DNA of 64,000 nucleotides from an uncultured Pseudodesulfovibrio sp. (GCF_963664965.1 NZ_OY761823.1:1808001-1872000), one strand, 5' to 3'. Numbered from the stretch's first letter, positions 16,801 to 25,139 are shown. Notes: generated from the letters alone by a model not told the origin. Numbers and translations: made by a program.

Positions 16801-17210
16801 TGACGGATGCGTCCAGACCTCTGTCCATCCTGTTGGCTGAAGATGAGCGGGTCAACCGGATATCCGTGGTTCGACATCTTGAAAAATTCGGACATTTCGT
16901 GGATACGGCCAGCGACGGAGAAGAGGCGGTCGAGCGCGCGCAGAAAAACGTGTATGATGTCATTCTGATGGATATTCAGATGCCGGGAATGGACGGTCTT
17001 TCAGCGACCCGCATCATCCGGGAGAATGAACGTCTTGCTGGCAGCAGGGAAATTCCCATTGTGGCTTTGACGGCCCATGCCATGAAAGGGGACCGCGAGA
17101 AGTTTTTGGCGGCTGGCATGAACGGCTATTTGGCCAAGCCCATTGACTTTGCAGACCTTGCTGCGTTGTTCAGTCGGGTCGTCCCTTCCGGGAAAGTCGA
17201 GGAATCCTGA
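13872..17210 (+). CDS. hybrid histidine kinase with periplasmic binding-protein sensor, PAS and GAF domains
   Basis: 1112 residues. A signal segment (1-27) precedes a family 3 solute-binding domain (about 32-255, EVRIGFFREEPLAFV, DLVAALPFEYS). A membrane segment follows near 258-280. Then come a PAS domain (about 320-430), a PAS domain with PAC segment (about 435-555), a GAF-like region (about 560-720) and HisKA with phospho-His at 744 (MSHEIRTPLNG). The ATPase has DTGIGIP and GGTGLGLG, and the receiver has phospho-Asp at 1034 (LMDIQMPGMDG). The ATG at 13872 has AGAGGGG upstream. It resembles the BvgS/EvgS style of kinase but with one binding domain and no HPt. It is a single-gene unit downstream of a terminator. 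Confidence 0.9.
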   Translation: MGRGLYRFILNFVLMMLCLLPSMATAADSEVRIGFFREEPLAFVGSGGMAQGLAVDVLYSIVEEMGRKPVFIHENRQVVLDRLLLGEIDLVAALPFEYSLTTDIAFSENSIAADWGTVYVRSSQVDKLQDLKGMRIGVVDGDRYAPAFKALCGNLGIPMTLFEYQDFESLFKAVHKGDVEAGVANRLYGIRYAESMEVIPTSIMFKPVSIRVAASQKGDVAFLHEVDARLGELKADLNSVYAASQARWLTSAESRSDVRHVYLWGGLTLVGLLLTLSIWLGRRLFTASGEVSRRDEALKEEAEVRKRAQRALWESVERHRAMFTDNRLPQMLIDGTSYTVIEANPSAVDYYGYPDTELTGMMIHDLVADPVVLVNSVLSEIEQGKSQMTTRHQLASGVIREVELFISPLFINESRHFMVTVVDISDRVAAEKARAESEERLNLAVTGGDLAFWDWDLRTDALVVNERWAEMLGYTLDDLDGTVFDWIDRLHPVDRNGAIRQWQEYSRSGDNSESSEFRLRTSLGEWRIFSARGKVSQRSSTGEPLRMSGIMYDITESRRDEERLARINECVLGFGPEPDTNIASLTELVGDFLGGAAAFYHRIVPQGLERCITWNVLDAEYGDFVDAGHISVDMVAEDEEGLRVFRDLHESVYAVTDPDVTRFDVRTYVGSVVRVEGEPVGVLCVFFHQDFVPTESDRQLFSIVAAAISVEEVRRTFGQQLIRAKEKAEAASHAKSEFLANMSHEIRTPLNGIFGMLQLVEDTRLDDEQRDYVKTAMTSGRSLLRVINDVLDFSKMEAGMLVLENEPFDVRRMVTEVLDNFSVQVAEKELELVVDIDVDMPRVLLGDEARIRQILFNLVGNSVKFTPSGSIKVESWVSLPSYPGQDARLFLTVRDTGIGIPDSKIESAFNAFSQVDGSYTRQYGGTGLGLGIVKRLVDLMGGEIAVESDSGGTAIHLFFKVQEGVGDISPEDDSALMTDASRPLSILLAEDERVNRISVVRHLEKFGHFVDTASDGEEAVERAQKNVYDVILMDIQMPGMDGLSATRIIRENERLAGSREIPIVALTAHAMKGDREKFLAAGMNGYLAKPIDFADLAALFSRVVPSGKVEES

Positions 17211-17279
17211 ACTTGACGCCCTCGTCTGACGTGGTATGGATGCCGGGCGCATTTTGCGGACATCCATTTGGAGGAAAGC

Positions 17280-19124
17280 GTGAGTAATCAAATAACAACG
17301 TTGAAAGAGCTTCTGGAAAGTACGGTCAGCCGTTATCCGGACCGGATCGCCCTCAGCTTTGTCGGCGGAGAGCCCATTACCTATTCCCGACTGAACGAGC
17401 TGGTGCACGACATGAGAACCCTGCTCATGGATTGCGGTATCGAGCCGGGTGATAAAGTGGCCATTATCAGCGAGAATATGCCGAACTGGGCCATTACCTA
17501 CTTCGCCATTACCTCCATGGGTGCCATTGCCGTTCCCATTCTTCAGGAATTTCATACCAGCGCAGTCAACCATATCCTGCGTCATTCCGAGGCCAAGATG
17601 GTTGTGGCCTCGGAACGTTATATCCATAAGGTCGAAGCTGAAAATTTCCCCGGTTTGAAGACAGTCGTTTCCATGAATGACCTTTCCATCGTCAATGAGG
17701 ATGATGAGCCGCCGACCCATTTCAAGGAGGCTGTTGAGACTGCCAGACATCGGCTGGAGACTGCTCAGAAGGCTGCCAGGGAAAAACTTGAGAGCGCGCC
17801 GAAATCCGCCCGTGATACGATTGAAACTGCCCAGAAGACCGTAGAGCAGTTCAGTGAGACTGCCCAGAAGACGCTTGAGCAGTTTAGTGATGCCGCCAAA
17901 AAACTCATGGTTCGGAAGGGCGGAAAACGCAAAGGCGGAAAACCCGCATTTGAGCTGACTTCCGACAGCGTGGCGGTTATTCTCTACACTTCCGGCACTA
18001 CCGGACACTCCAAGGGAGTCGTCCTGACGCACGGCAATCTGGTTTCCAATGTCTTGTCCGGCGTGCTTTGCATTCCCGTTTTCGAGACGGACCGTTTCCT
18101 TTCCGTTCTGCCCATGGCACATACGTACGAATCCACAGTCGGACTGCTTGTTCCCATGCATTGCGGCAGCTCCGTGTATTATCTCCAGAAGCCGCCGACA
18201 CCCAAGGCGCTGCTGCCCGCCATGCAGAAGGTCCGGCCCACGGTCATGAACGTGGTCCCGCTGATTATCGAGAAGATTTACAAGAAGCGCATCAAGCCGA
18301 AGCTTTCCGGCGGCGGTATCATGGGTGGCCTGATGAAGATCGGTGCGGCTCGGCGCAAGGTCTCTCGCATTGCGGGAGCCAAGCTTGTCGAAGCATTCGG
18401 CGGCGAATTGCGTTGCATGTGTATCGGAGGTGCGGCCTTGTCTCCCGAGGTGGAGAAATTTCTTGATGACGCAAAGTTTCCGTATGCCGTCGGTTACGGG
18501 ATGACAGAGACGTCTCCGTTGGTTGCGGGCACCCGTCCGGGCAAGCAGCGGCTGCGTGGTATCGGGCCGACTCTTGAAGGTATATCTCTCAAGATTGCGG
18601 ACCCTGATCCCGAGACAGGTGAAGGCGAGATTTTTGTCAAAGGGCCCAACGTCATGCGTGAATACTACAAGGCTCCGAAGGATACCGAGGATACCTTCAC
18701 GGAAGACGGCTGGCTCAAGACCGGCGATCTCGGCCTTGTTGACGAGGACGGCTATGTATTCATCAAAGGACGTCTCAAGAACGTCATCATCGGCCCCAGT
18801 GGTGAGAATATTTATCCCGAGGAAGTCGAATCCATTATCAACGGACATGATTACGTTATGGAGTCGATGGTCCACGACGCGGGCGGCAAGCTGTCTGCAC
18901 GAATTCATCTTAACTATGAGGCGCTTGACGAGGCTTTGGGTGCCGGGAAGATGTTTGAGTCCGAAGTCCGTAAGAAAGTGAAGGAACTCCTTGAGGAGAT
19001 TCGCAAGGATGTGAACGGCAAGGTTTCGACCTTTGCCCGTCTCAGTCGTGTGACCGAGCAGGTGGAGCCGTTTGAAAAGACGCCCACTCAGAAAATCAAG
19101 CGATTCGTCTATCTTGATAAATAG
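17280..19124 (+). CDS. long-chain fatty acid-CoA ligase (AMP-forming) with helical repeat insertion
   Basis: 614 residues from a GTG at 17280 that sits six bases after GGAGG. Adenylation motifs are all present: the P-loop-like YTSGTTGHSKGV, GYGMTETSPL, and TGDLGLVDEDGYVFIKGR followed by ENIYPEEVE. The enzyme should activate a carboxylate, probably a fatty acid, as an acyl-AMP and then a thioester at the inner membrane or cytosol. Between an ordinary N-terminal part and the P loop lies an extra segment (about 158-212) of five 11-residue amphipathic repeats followed by a basic tail (GGKRKGGK). The gene stands alone between a kinase gene and a terminator shared with a convergent gene. Confidence 0.87.
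   Translation: MSNQITTLKELLESTVSRYPDRIALSFVGGEPITYSRLNELVHDMRTLLMDCGIEPGDKVAIISENMPNWAITYFAITSMGAIAVPILQEFHTSAVNHILRHSEAKMVVASERYIHKVEAENFPGLKTVVSMNDLSIVNEDDEPPTHFKEAVETARHRLETAQKAAREKLESAPKSARDTIETAQKTVEQFSETAQKTLEQFSDAAKKLMVRKGGKRKGGKPAFELTSDSVAVILYTSGTTGHSKGVVLTHGNLVSNVLSGVLCIPVFETDRFLSVLPMAHTYESTVGLLVPMHCGSSVYYLQKPPTPKALLPAMQKVRPTVMNVVPLIIEKIYKKRIKPKLSGGGIMGGLMKIGAARRKVSRIAGAKLVEAFGGELRCMCIGGAALSPEVEKFLDDAKFPYAVGYGMTETSPLVAGTRPGKQRLRGIGPTLEGISLKIADPDPETGEGEIFVKGPNVMREYYKAPKDTEDTFTEDGWLKTGDLGLVDEDGYVFIKGRLKNVIIGPSGENIYPEEVESIINGHDYVMESMVHDAGGKLSARIHLNYEALDEALGAGKMFESEVRKKVKELLEEIRKDVNGKVSTFARLSRVTEQVEPFEKTPTQKIKRFVYLDK
17751..17915 (+). repeat. five in-frame 33-bp repeats (11-residue units) inside the acyl-CoA ligase gene
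   Basis: Units start at 17751, 17784, 17817, 17850 and 17883. The peptide pattern is roughly xxETAQKxxxQ, for example TIETAQKTVEQ followed by FSETAQKTLEQ. Units three and four are the most alike at DNA level, pointing to recent duplication. An 11-residue period is typical of long amphipathic or lipid-surface helices. Confidence 0.8.
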
Positions 19125-19149
19125 TCAACCTTCAGCAGATTAAACAAAT

Positions 19150-19186
19150 AAAAAGTCCCGGCAACAGAATGTTGCCGGGACTTTTT
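19150..19186. terminator. bidirectional intrinsic terminator
   Basis: A perfect 17-bp inverted repeat (AAAAAGTCCCGGCAACA and its complement) with a three-base loop. It has A and T runs at the two ends, so it can serve the ligase gene on the plus strand and the cyclophilin gene on the minus strand. Confidence 0.9.
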
Positions 19187-19228
19187 ATATTCTCTCATTT
19201 TGCGCCGAAAGAAGCAGTCGGGTTGTTG

Positions 19229-19780
19229 TTACTTCTTCTTTGCGTCGGCGGCTACCTGCATTTTGACGATGATGTCCGGGGTGGAGACCATGCCGCTCTG
19301 GCCGTGTCCCTTGCGGATCATGTCCACGTATTTCATGCCTTCGGTGACCTGTCCCCAGACGGTGTACTGGCCGTTGAGGAACGGGGCGGGGGCGTAGCAG
19401 ATGAAGAACTGGCTGTCCCCGCTGTGAGGGCTTTGGGCGCGGGCCATGCCCACGGTTCCGCGCACGAACGGTTCATCGGTGAATTCGGCCTGAAGATTCT
19501 TGCCGGAGCCGCCGCGGCCTGTGCCGGTGGGGTCGCCGGTCTGGGCCATGAAGCCGTCAATGACACGGTGGAATTTGATGCCGTCGTAAAATCCCATGCG
19601 GGTCAGCTCCTTGATGCGTTTTACATGCTGCGGAGCGAGGTCGGGGCGCATTTCAATGACGACACGGCCATACTCTGTGTCGAGGTAAAGGGTATTTTCA
19701 AGGTCGGCTGCCTGTGCGGGAAGGGCTGTCAGCAGAAGGGCTGCAAGGGCCAGACAGACATTTTTCAGCGTTGAAATCAT
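19229..19780 (-). CDS. exported cyclophilin-type peptidyl-prolyl isomerase
   Basis: 183 residues. A signal peptide (LALAALLLTALPAQA) is followed by a single cyclophilin domain with the active-site segments FHRVIDGFMAQTGDP, TGRGGSGKNLQAEF, VGMARAQSPHSGDSQFFI and GQVTEGMKYVD. It should catalyse proline isomerisation during folding of periplasmic proteins. The C-terminus is a short Lys-rich tail. The ATG at 19780 overlaps the stop of the upstream glycosyltransferase gene (ATGA), which implies translational coupling although the functions look unrelated. Confidence 0.92.
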   Translation of the reverse strand: MISTLKNVCLALAALLLTALPAQAADLENTLYLDTEYGRVVIEMRPDLAPQHVKRIKELTRMGFYDGIKFHRVIDGFMAQTGDPTGTGRGGSGKNLQAEFTDEPFVRGTVGMARAQSPHSGDSQFFICYAPAPFLNGQYTVWGQVTEGMKYVDMIRKGHGQSGMVSTPDIIVKMQVAADAKKK

Positions 19781-21048
19781 TTTTTCTCTCTATCGGGTTG
19801 AGGTTGTTGAAAACGTCCCGGACCATCCTTGGCCATTTGGGCCAGCAGATTGAGATGGGCGGGCAGACATTTTGAAAGGCAATATCGGTCGAGAATCGTC
19901 TGTCGGGCATTCTTGCGTAGATTGCGGAGCTTTTCCTGCCGCTTGAGCGCAAAAACAACGGTCTTGGCGATTTTCTTGTGTGAATGGAAGTCGGTAAGCA
20001 GTCCGTTTTCCCTGTGCCGCAGCACTTCGCGTACCGGGTCCGTGTTGGAGCCGATCACGAGACAGCCGCAGGACATTGCTTCGAGGAAAGACCATGAGAG
20101 CACGAAGGGCCATGTGAGATAGACATGGGCGGACGATGCCTGGAGCACCTGCTTGTAGATGCCGTAGGGCAGGGGACCAGTGAAGTGGACCCGTTTCTCG
20201 TCCACTTTCACTTTTCCCATCATCTGTTTCTTGTAGGATTCACCCTCGGGCAGGCGGGCACTGTAGCAGACGCGGTCTTCGCCCACGATAAGCACATGGC
20301 AGTCAGGCCGCTCCTCAAGGATTTCAGGCAGGGATTCGTAGAATTGCGGAAAACCCCGATATGGCTCAAGGCCGCGCGAACAATAGGTGACCAGTTCTTT
20401 GGCTCCGGTCAGGTCGGTGTTGGGCAGGTCCAGTTTCTCCGGCGGAATCAGGCCGCCGGAAGCCGGTTCGAAATAATTGGTATTGATGCCGTCGTGCGCC
20501 TGAATGATTTTGGGCTGATACTCGATGGGGAATTGCGAGCGTTGCCAGAGGGTCGGAGTGATTCCGACGCGGCAGGACGATAGATCGTGCATGATGGCTG
20601 AATTGCGGAGTCGAAGCTGGGCCAGTTCCGGAGCGGACCGTTTGCGTTTGTCAAAGGTCGTCTCCGGGCTGGTGGAGTTGTAGTACCATTCGAAGTAGCC
20701 GACAAAGGGGGTGTCGGGAAAAATGTCGCGCAGGAACATGGTCTGTCCCCAGCCGGAATGACCGAGAATGACGTCCGGTATGAATCCCTGCTTTTTGAGT
20801 CCGGCGCACAGATTGAGCATGCCCATGCCGTGCCGGATGCCGTCTTCGATGCTACGGACCAGCGGGTAGCCGTCCTGTGAGGCTTCGCCGTCGGGCGTGA
20901 AAATGGCTTTGTTCACACCGGGAATGACCCATTCCTCACGCGGGGTCTTGGTAGCGAAGACTACCTGATTGCCGGGGGTGCGGCCGAGATACTCGGCGAT
21001 ATGCCGAAATTGGGCCGGAAAATTGTTATGTGTGATAAGTATTCGCAT
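19777..21048 (-). CDS. glycosyltransferase, GT4-like (GT-B fold)
   Basis: 423 residues. The N-terminal ILITHNNFPAQFRHIAEYL and the C-terminal nucleotide-sugar region, with LVTYCSRGLEPYRGFPQF, VLIVGEDRV and the E-x7-E-like SFLEAMSCGCLVIGSNTDPVRE, identify a retaining GT-B enzyme of the family 4 type. It probably acts in surface polysaccharide synthesis, but acceptor and sugar are unknown and no capsule or LPS cluster surrounds it. The ATG at 21048 is the natural start of the domain. It is first in a two-gene unit with the exported cyclophilin. Confidence 0.85.
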   Translation of the reverse strand: MRILITHNNFPAQFRHIAEYLGRTPGNQVVFATKTPREEWVIPGVNKAIFTPDGEASQDGYPLVRSIEDGIRHGMGMLNLCAGLKKQGFIPDVILGHSGWGQTMFLRDIFPDTPFVGYFEWYYNSTSPETTFDKRKRSAPELAQLRLRNSAIMHDLSSCRVGITPTLWQRSQFPIEYQPKIIQAHDGINTNYFEPASGGLIPPEKLDLPNTDLTGAKELVTYCSRGLEPYRGFPQFYESLPEILEERPDCHVLIVGEDRVCYSARLPEGESYKKQMMGKVKVDEKRVHFTGPLPYGIYKQVLQASSAHVYLTWPFVLSWSFLEAMSCGCLVIGSNTDPVREVLRHRENGLLTDFHSHKKIAKTVVFALKRQEKLRNLRKNARQTILDRYCLSKCLPAHLNLLAQMAKDGPGRFQQPQPDREKK

Positions 21049-21217
21049 GAGGACGGTCGTCGGTTGTTATTCTGTCCATTTCGGGGAATGTGGCATGATC
21101 GTACTGCATCAGATACCTGTCTGTGGCGAAGATCGCAAGTTTATTGGGGTTTGAGTGTGAATCAGGAGTGGAAAGGTCTTGGTTTTCTGTATTTCATTTC
21201 GCCAAAATCGATGAAAG

Positions 21218-21250
21218 AAAAGGCCCGAAGGAGCTTCCTTCGGGCCTTTT
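21218..21250. terminator. intrinsic terminator
   Basis: AAAAGGCCCGAAGG pairs perfectly with CCTTCGGGCCTTTT around a five-base loop. It lies 20 bp beyond the stop of the receiver-domain gene read on the minus strand and has T-rich flanks in both directions. Confidence 0.85.
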
Positions 21251-21270
21251 CCCCTTCTCTCAAAAAAAGG

Positions 21271-21654
21271 CTATGATTTGGAGCCTTTTTTCCCTAAACA
21301 TCGAGAAATATATCCCTGCAATTCGGCTCGATCAAGAGGCTTTGCCAGAAAAAGGGTCGCTCCGAGCTTGAGGAGATTCGAGATTTCCCCGATTCCGACT
21401 ACGGCAGACATGATGATGATCGGGAAGTCCATGAACTGCTGATCGCCTCGCATGGTCTTGATGAGCTGTTGTCCATCCATTTCCGGCATCATTATGTCGG
21501 TAAGCAACATGTCGAAATCGTTGCAGGCGGTCAGAGCTTCGTACGCATGTTTGCCATGAGGGCTGACAAAGGCGGTGTGTCCGAGTTCCTCGACAATTTT
21601 TACTGCGAGTTTCTGGGAAATCCTGTCATCTTCTGCAATGAGAATCTTGGCCAT
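21271..21654 (-). CDS. single-domain response regulator (CheY-like receiver)
   Basis: 127 residues forming one receiver domain: acidic pocket ILIAEDD, phospho-Asp53 (LLTDIMMPEMDG), Ser83 and Lys105 (LAKPLD). There is no output domain, so it must act by protein contact or as a phosphorelay step. The ATG at 21654 follows GGAGAAAGAG. The longer frame upstream adds a sequence with no family resemblance. It could serve the window's hybrid kinases, which lack HPt domains, though that is speculation. Confidence 0.87.
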   Translation of the reverse strand: MAKILIAEDDRISQKLAVKIVEELGHTAFVSPHGKHAYEALTACNDFDMLLTDIMMPEMDGQQLIKTMRGDQQFMDFPIIIMSAVVGIGEISNLLKLGATLFLAKPLDRAELQGYISRCLGKKGSKS

Positions 21655-21809
21655 CTCTTTCTCCGTCATCACTGGAAAACTGTCACATCCCGTGGAAAAC
21701 CGAGGATGCGTCATCTACGCATTGGTTTTGATAATATTTATTTGTACCAACCGAGTATAAAAGTAAAGTCAATCGATACGAATATAATGTGTCCCGTCTT
21801 GGAAATAGC

Positions 21810-21847
21810 GGCACCCGTTTTCGCCCAGAAGGTGAAAACGGGTGCCC
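21810..21847 (-). terminator. stem-loop downstream of the 80-residue gene
   Basis: GGCACCCGTTTTCGCC faces GGTGAAAACGGGTGCC across a short loop, a 16-bp stem with one mismatch. It is 23 bp beyond the minus-strand stop at 21871. The usual T run is missing on that side, so termination is likely but not certain. Confidence 0.5.
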
Positions 21848-21870
21848 AAAAAACTACAGGCGATCATTTG

Positions 21871-22113
21871 CTAGGCTTTTGCCACGTGCATCACATCGCC
21901 GAATTCACAGGTTACCTTGTAGCTGTTGCCGCCGGCTTCAACGATGAATTCGTTGCCGGGGAACAGGGTGCTGGCAGGTTCAAAGCCATCGTTGACCATG
22001 ATGTCCTTGGCTTCTCCGTTGGATTCAAACCGGACGGTGGTTCCGTCAGCAAGGGTTACGAGTTCGCCGTGATGTACATCAACGGGGAGATCTGCTTCGG
22101 AATAATTCGACAT
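21871..22113 (-). CDS. small uncharacterised protein, 80 residues
   Basis: A short soluble protein with no signal peptide or membrane segment, acidic and rich in beta-forming residues (HGELVTLADGTTVRFESNG, EFIVEAGGNSYKVTCEFG). It has a single Cys. I do not recognise the family. The ribosome site GCAGGAGGA directly before the ATG at 22113 and the downstream stem-loop support it as a real, well-translated gene. It lies divergently from the sigma-54 activator gene and upstream of the lone receiver gene. Confidence 0.75.
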   Translation of the reverse strand: MSNYSEADLPVDVHHGELVTLADGTTVRFESNGEAKDIMVNDGFEPASTLFPGNEFIVEAGGNSYKVTCEFGDVMHVAKA

Positions 22114-22271
22114 CTTTTCCTCCTGCTTTCTGATCGTTGTTGGAATCCGCCATGGTTTCTCCATACACCTTTCTACAGGAAATGGGTAGAGGGGAGTTCC
22201 CGAACGCTGCATTTCTTTGGGGTGGTTATCGGCGGGCAAGTGAGGTATGGGTATTTTCAGGAGATTTACAG

Positions 22272-25139
22272 GTGAATTCTACCATTCTCATCGCGGAAAG
22301 CGACCCTTCGATTCGAAAACTCATGAGTGATCTTCTCGGTGCCGGTGGATACCGGGTCGAGACGGCTGGCAGTGTGGCTGTCGCGGCAGCGTCAATGGCT
22401 CATGTTCAGCCGGATGCGATCTTTGTGGATTATCATCTTGAGGGTGGCGGCGGTGAAGAATTGAAGCGTGAAGTCGATCAGCTCGGTCTTGATGTGCCGA
22501 TCGCTCTGATCGTGGATGTGGGGATGGAGGCTCCCTTTGATCTTGTGACCCGTATGGGTGTTGCCAGTTACATCGAGCGTCCCATAGACCGGAACCGTCT
22601 CGTCATGCTCGCACGGCTGGGCGTTGCAATGAAACGCCGTCAGTGCAGGGAAAAGAACCGTATTCGGGAATTGTCTTTGGTCAAGGGCTTCCTTAGTGCA
22701 CTCATGGGGACTGGAGATGCCGCCATGTTTCTGCTCGATGTCGGCGGAAACATCATCGAAGCCAATGAGTCAGCCGCAGGGCTTTTGCAGACTTCGTTCG
22801 GAGATCTGGTCGGCAAGGAGTACATTTCCCTTTTGACTCCGCTCTCGGCCGGGGTGCAGGACGAGGCTATTGCCAAGGCGCGTGAGACTCTCACTGTCCA
22901 GCGTATCGAAGAGCATCGCGGCGGTGCGGTGTATAACACGATCATTCGTCCCGTTATAGAGGACAAAATTTTGTCCGGGGTTGTTGTCGTAACTCGTGAC
23001 ATTACTGCCCAGCGCCGGTCCGAGGTCGGGCTTGCCGAGAGCGAAAAGCGGTATCGCAGCGTGTATGAGGCTGCGCGGGATGCCATTGTCATGTTTGATC
23101 GCAACGACGGCTCGATCTGCGACTGCAATGCCGCTGCGCGTCGATTATACGGCTATACCTCGGAAGAGATGCTTCACATGACCGTTGCCGGACTGTCTGT
23201 CGAACCGAAGAGGGCGCTCGATAGGTTGCGGTCCGGCGTGGAAAGGATTCCCCTGGCACATCATCGCCGCAAGGGGGGCGGCTCATTTCCCGTGGAAATT
23301 TCCATGAGCCATTTCGTGCATGACGGGCGGGAGGTCTCGACCGCTTTCATACAGGACATCTCACATCGCAAGGTCGTGGAGGAGGCATTGCGTGAGGGGG
23401 CGCGTCTGTACCGGGCCGTGGTTGAAGACCAGACGGAACTCATCTGCCGCTATATGCCCGGTGGCGAACTGACGTTTGTGAACAGTGCGTATGCGAAGTT
23501 TTTCGGTGTGGACGAGGATGAAGTCATCGGCAAGAAATTTTTCCCGTACATGGCATCCAACGAGCGGCGGAATCTCAAATCGTGGCTGGGACTGGCCGGC
23601 GTGGATAATCCGGTTTTCGACCGCGAACAGAGTGTACGGCGTCACGACGGCGAGGAGCGTTACGTCCTCTGGACGAACCGGGCCATTCTCGATCATCGGG
23701 GCGAGGTGCTTGAAATACAGGCCGTGGGGCGCGACGTGACGGACCGCAAGGATGCCGAACGTGCGCTGAGTCTGGCTACGCAGGAAAAGGAACAGTACCG
23801 CCTTAATCTGGAAGCCACGTTTCGCAGCATTCCCGATGCCATCGTTACTGTTGACAGCGAATTTCGGGTCATCACCACCAACAGTGCGGCGGGCGTCATG
23901 CTCGGGCTTGACCGGGGAGAGGCCGTTGGTCAGCCGCTGGACGATTTGTTCGGAACCGAAGGAAATCCATGTGTCGGCGTTCTCAAGCAGGTCCTGCGTA
24001 CCAGTAAGGCCGTCCGGGGATTCGAGGCGGAGCTGGAGGCTCTGGAACTCGGACCCCGCATGGTTGAATTGAACTGTTCTCCGCTTATTGACAAGGAAAA
24101 GCGCCATACCGGTGCAGTGCTTGTCGTGCGGGATATCTCGCGTATCGCCGATTTGGAGAAGAGGCTGCATGAGCGCCACGGGTTCCGGGGCATTGTGGGG
24201 CGCAGTTCCGTGATGCAGGAAGTGTATCGTCTGCTTGAACAACTGTCGTCACTCGATTCCACCGTGCTGATTCTTGGTGAATCCGGGACCGGCAAGGAGC
24301 TTGTGGCAGATGCGTTGCATTATGGAGGTTCACGAGCCGGACAGCCGCTTGTCAAGGTCAACTGCTCAGCCCTGTCCGAAAGCCTGCTGGAGAGTGAGCT
24401 TTTCGGACATGTGCGCGGGGCGTTTACCGGAGCTGTGCGTGACAAGGTCGGGCGTATTCAGGCTGCACAGGGCGGTTCGCTCTTTCTGGATGAAATCGGG
24501 GATATTTCTCCGTTGATTCAGTTGAAGTTGCTCCGTTTTCTGGAGCAGAAAGAGTACGAGCGTGTGGGCGAATCCCGGACGTGTTCGGCGGATGTGCGTA
24601 TCATCGCCGCCACCAATGTGGATTTGCGTGAGGCCGTTCGCAAGGGCGCTTTCCGTGAAGACCTCTATTACCGGCTCAATGTCATGCCGGTCTCACTGCC
24701 TCCGCTTCGTGACAGGCAGGCGGATATCCCGTTGCTGACCGAGCACTTTCTGGATATTTTTTCCAATCAGTTCGACAAGAGTTTCAGCCGGGTAGCCGAT
24801 GAGGTCATGGATGTATTCATGGGATACTCATGGCCCGGTAATATTCGAGAACTCCGCCATATCCTTGAGCACGCATGTATTTTATCTCCGGGCAAGGAGA
24901 TAATGCTGCGGCACATGCGTAAGGATCTGGTAGACCAGATGCGTGCCAGCGTGTTTGTCGAACCGTCTCCTGTGGTGGAGTATGCCCCGTCGCCCTTGCC
25001 TGCGCGCAAGGCTGGAAAGCAGGATATCCTTGATGCCTTGGAGCGGTGCGGCGGCAACAAGGCGCGGGCTGCCAGACAGCTCGGTATTCATCGGGCCACC
25101 CTGTACCGCAAGCTCAAGGCGTGGGGGCTGGACGATTAG
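22272..25139 (+). CDS. sigma-54-dependent activator with receiver-like and four PAS domains
   Basis: 955 residues from a GTG at 22272 with AGGAG eight bases upstream. An N-terminal receiver-like domain (1-115) has an acidic pocket and an Asp (IFVDYHLEG). The usual Lys is replaced by Arg (YIERPIDR), and the Thr/Ser switch position looks altered. Four PAS domains follow, roughly 140-250, 260-375, 380-500 and 515-635. The AAA+ domain has Walker A GESGTGKE at 669, the sigma-54 contact loop GAFTGA, Walker B LFLDEIGD and RIIAATN. The C-terminus is a Fis-type helix-turn-helix (GGNKARAARQLGIHRATLYRKLKAWG). It should remodel sigma-54 RNA polymerase in response to cytosolic signals. Target genes are not evident nearby. 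Confidence 0.9.
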   Translation: MNSTILIAESDPSIRKLMSDLLGAGGYRVETAGSVAVAAASMAHVQPDAIFVDYHLEGGGGEELKREVDQLGLDVPIALIVDVGMEAPFDLVTRMGVASYIERPIDRNRLVMLARLGVAMKRRQCREKNRIRELSLVKGFLSALMGTGDAAMFLLDVGGNIIEANESAAGLLQTSFGDLVGKEYISLLTPLSAGVQDEAIAKARETLTVQRIEEHRGGAVYNTIIRPVIEDKILSGVVVVTRDITAQRRSEVGLAESEKRYRSVYEAARDAIVMFDRNDGSICDCNAAARRLYGYTSEEMLHMTVAGLSVEPKRALDRLRSGVERIPLAHHRRKGGGSFPVEISMSHFVHDGREVSTAFIQDISHRKVVEEALREGARLYRAVVEDQTELICRYMPGGELTFVNSAYAKFFGVDEDEVIGKKFFPYMASNERRNLKSWLGLAGVDNPVFDREQSVRRHDGEERYVLWTNRAILDHRGEVLEIQAVGRDVTDRKDAERALSLATQEKEQYRLNLEATFRSIPDAIVTVDSEFRVITTNSAAGVMLGLDRGEAVGQPLDDLFGTEGNPCVGVLKQVLRTSKAVRGFEAELEALELGPRMVELNCSPLIDKEKRHTGAVLVVRDISRIADLEKRLHERHGFRGIVGRSSVMQEVYRLLEQLSSLDSTVLILGESGTGKELVADALHYGGSRAGQPLVKVNCSALSESLLESELFGHVRGAFTGAVRDKVGRIQAAQGGSLFLDEIGDISPLIQLKLLRFLEQKEYERVGESRTCSADVRIIAATNVDLREAVRKGAFREDLYYRLNVMPVSLPPLRDRQADIPLLTEHFLDIFSNQFDKSFSRVADEVMDVFMGYSWPGNIRELRHILEHACILSPGKEIMLRHMRKDLVDQMRASVFVEPSPVVEYAPSPLPARKAGKQDILDALERCGGNKARAARQLGIHRATLYRKLKAWGLDD

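Noticed and set aside
17001-18908. 635-residue frame antisense to the kinase end and acyl-CoA ligase
   Set aside because: It crosses a gene boundary and has no motifs, while the plus-strand genes are well supported.
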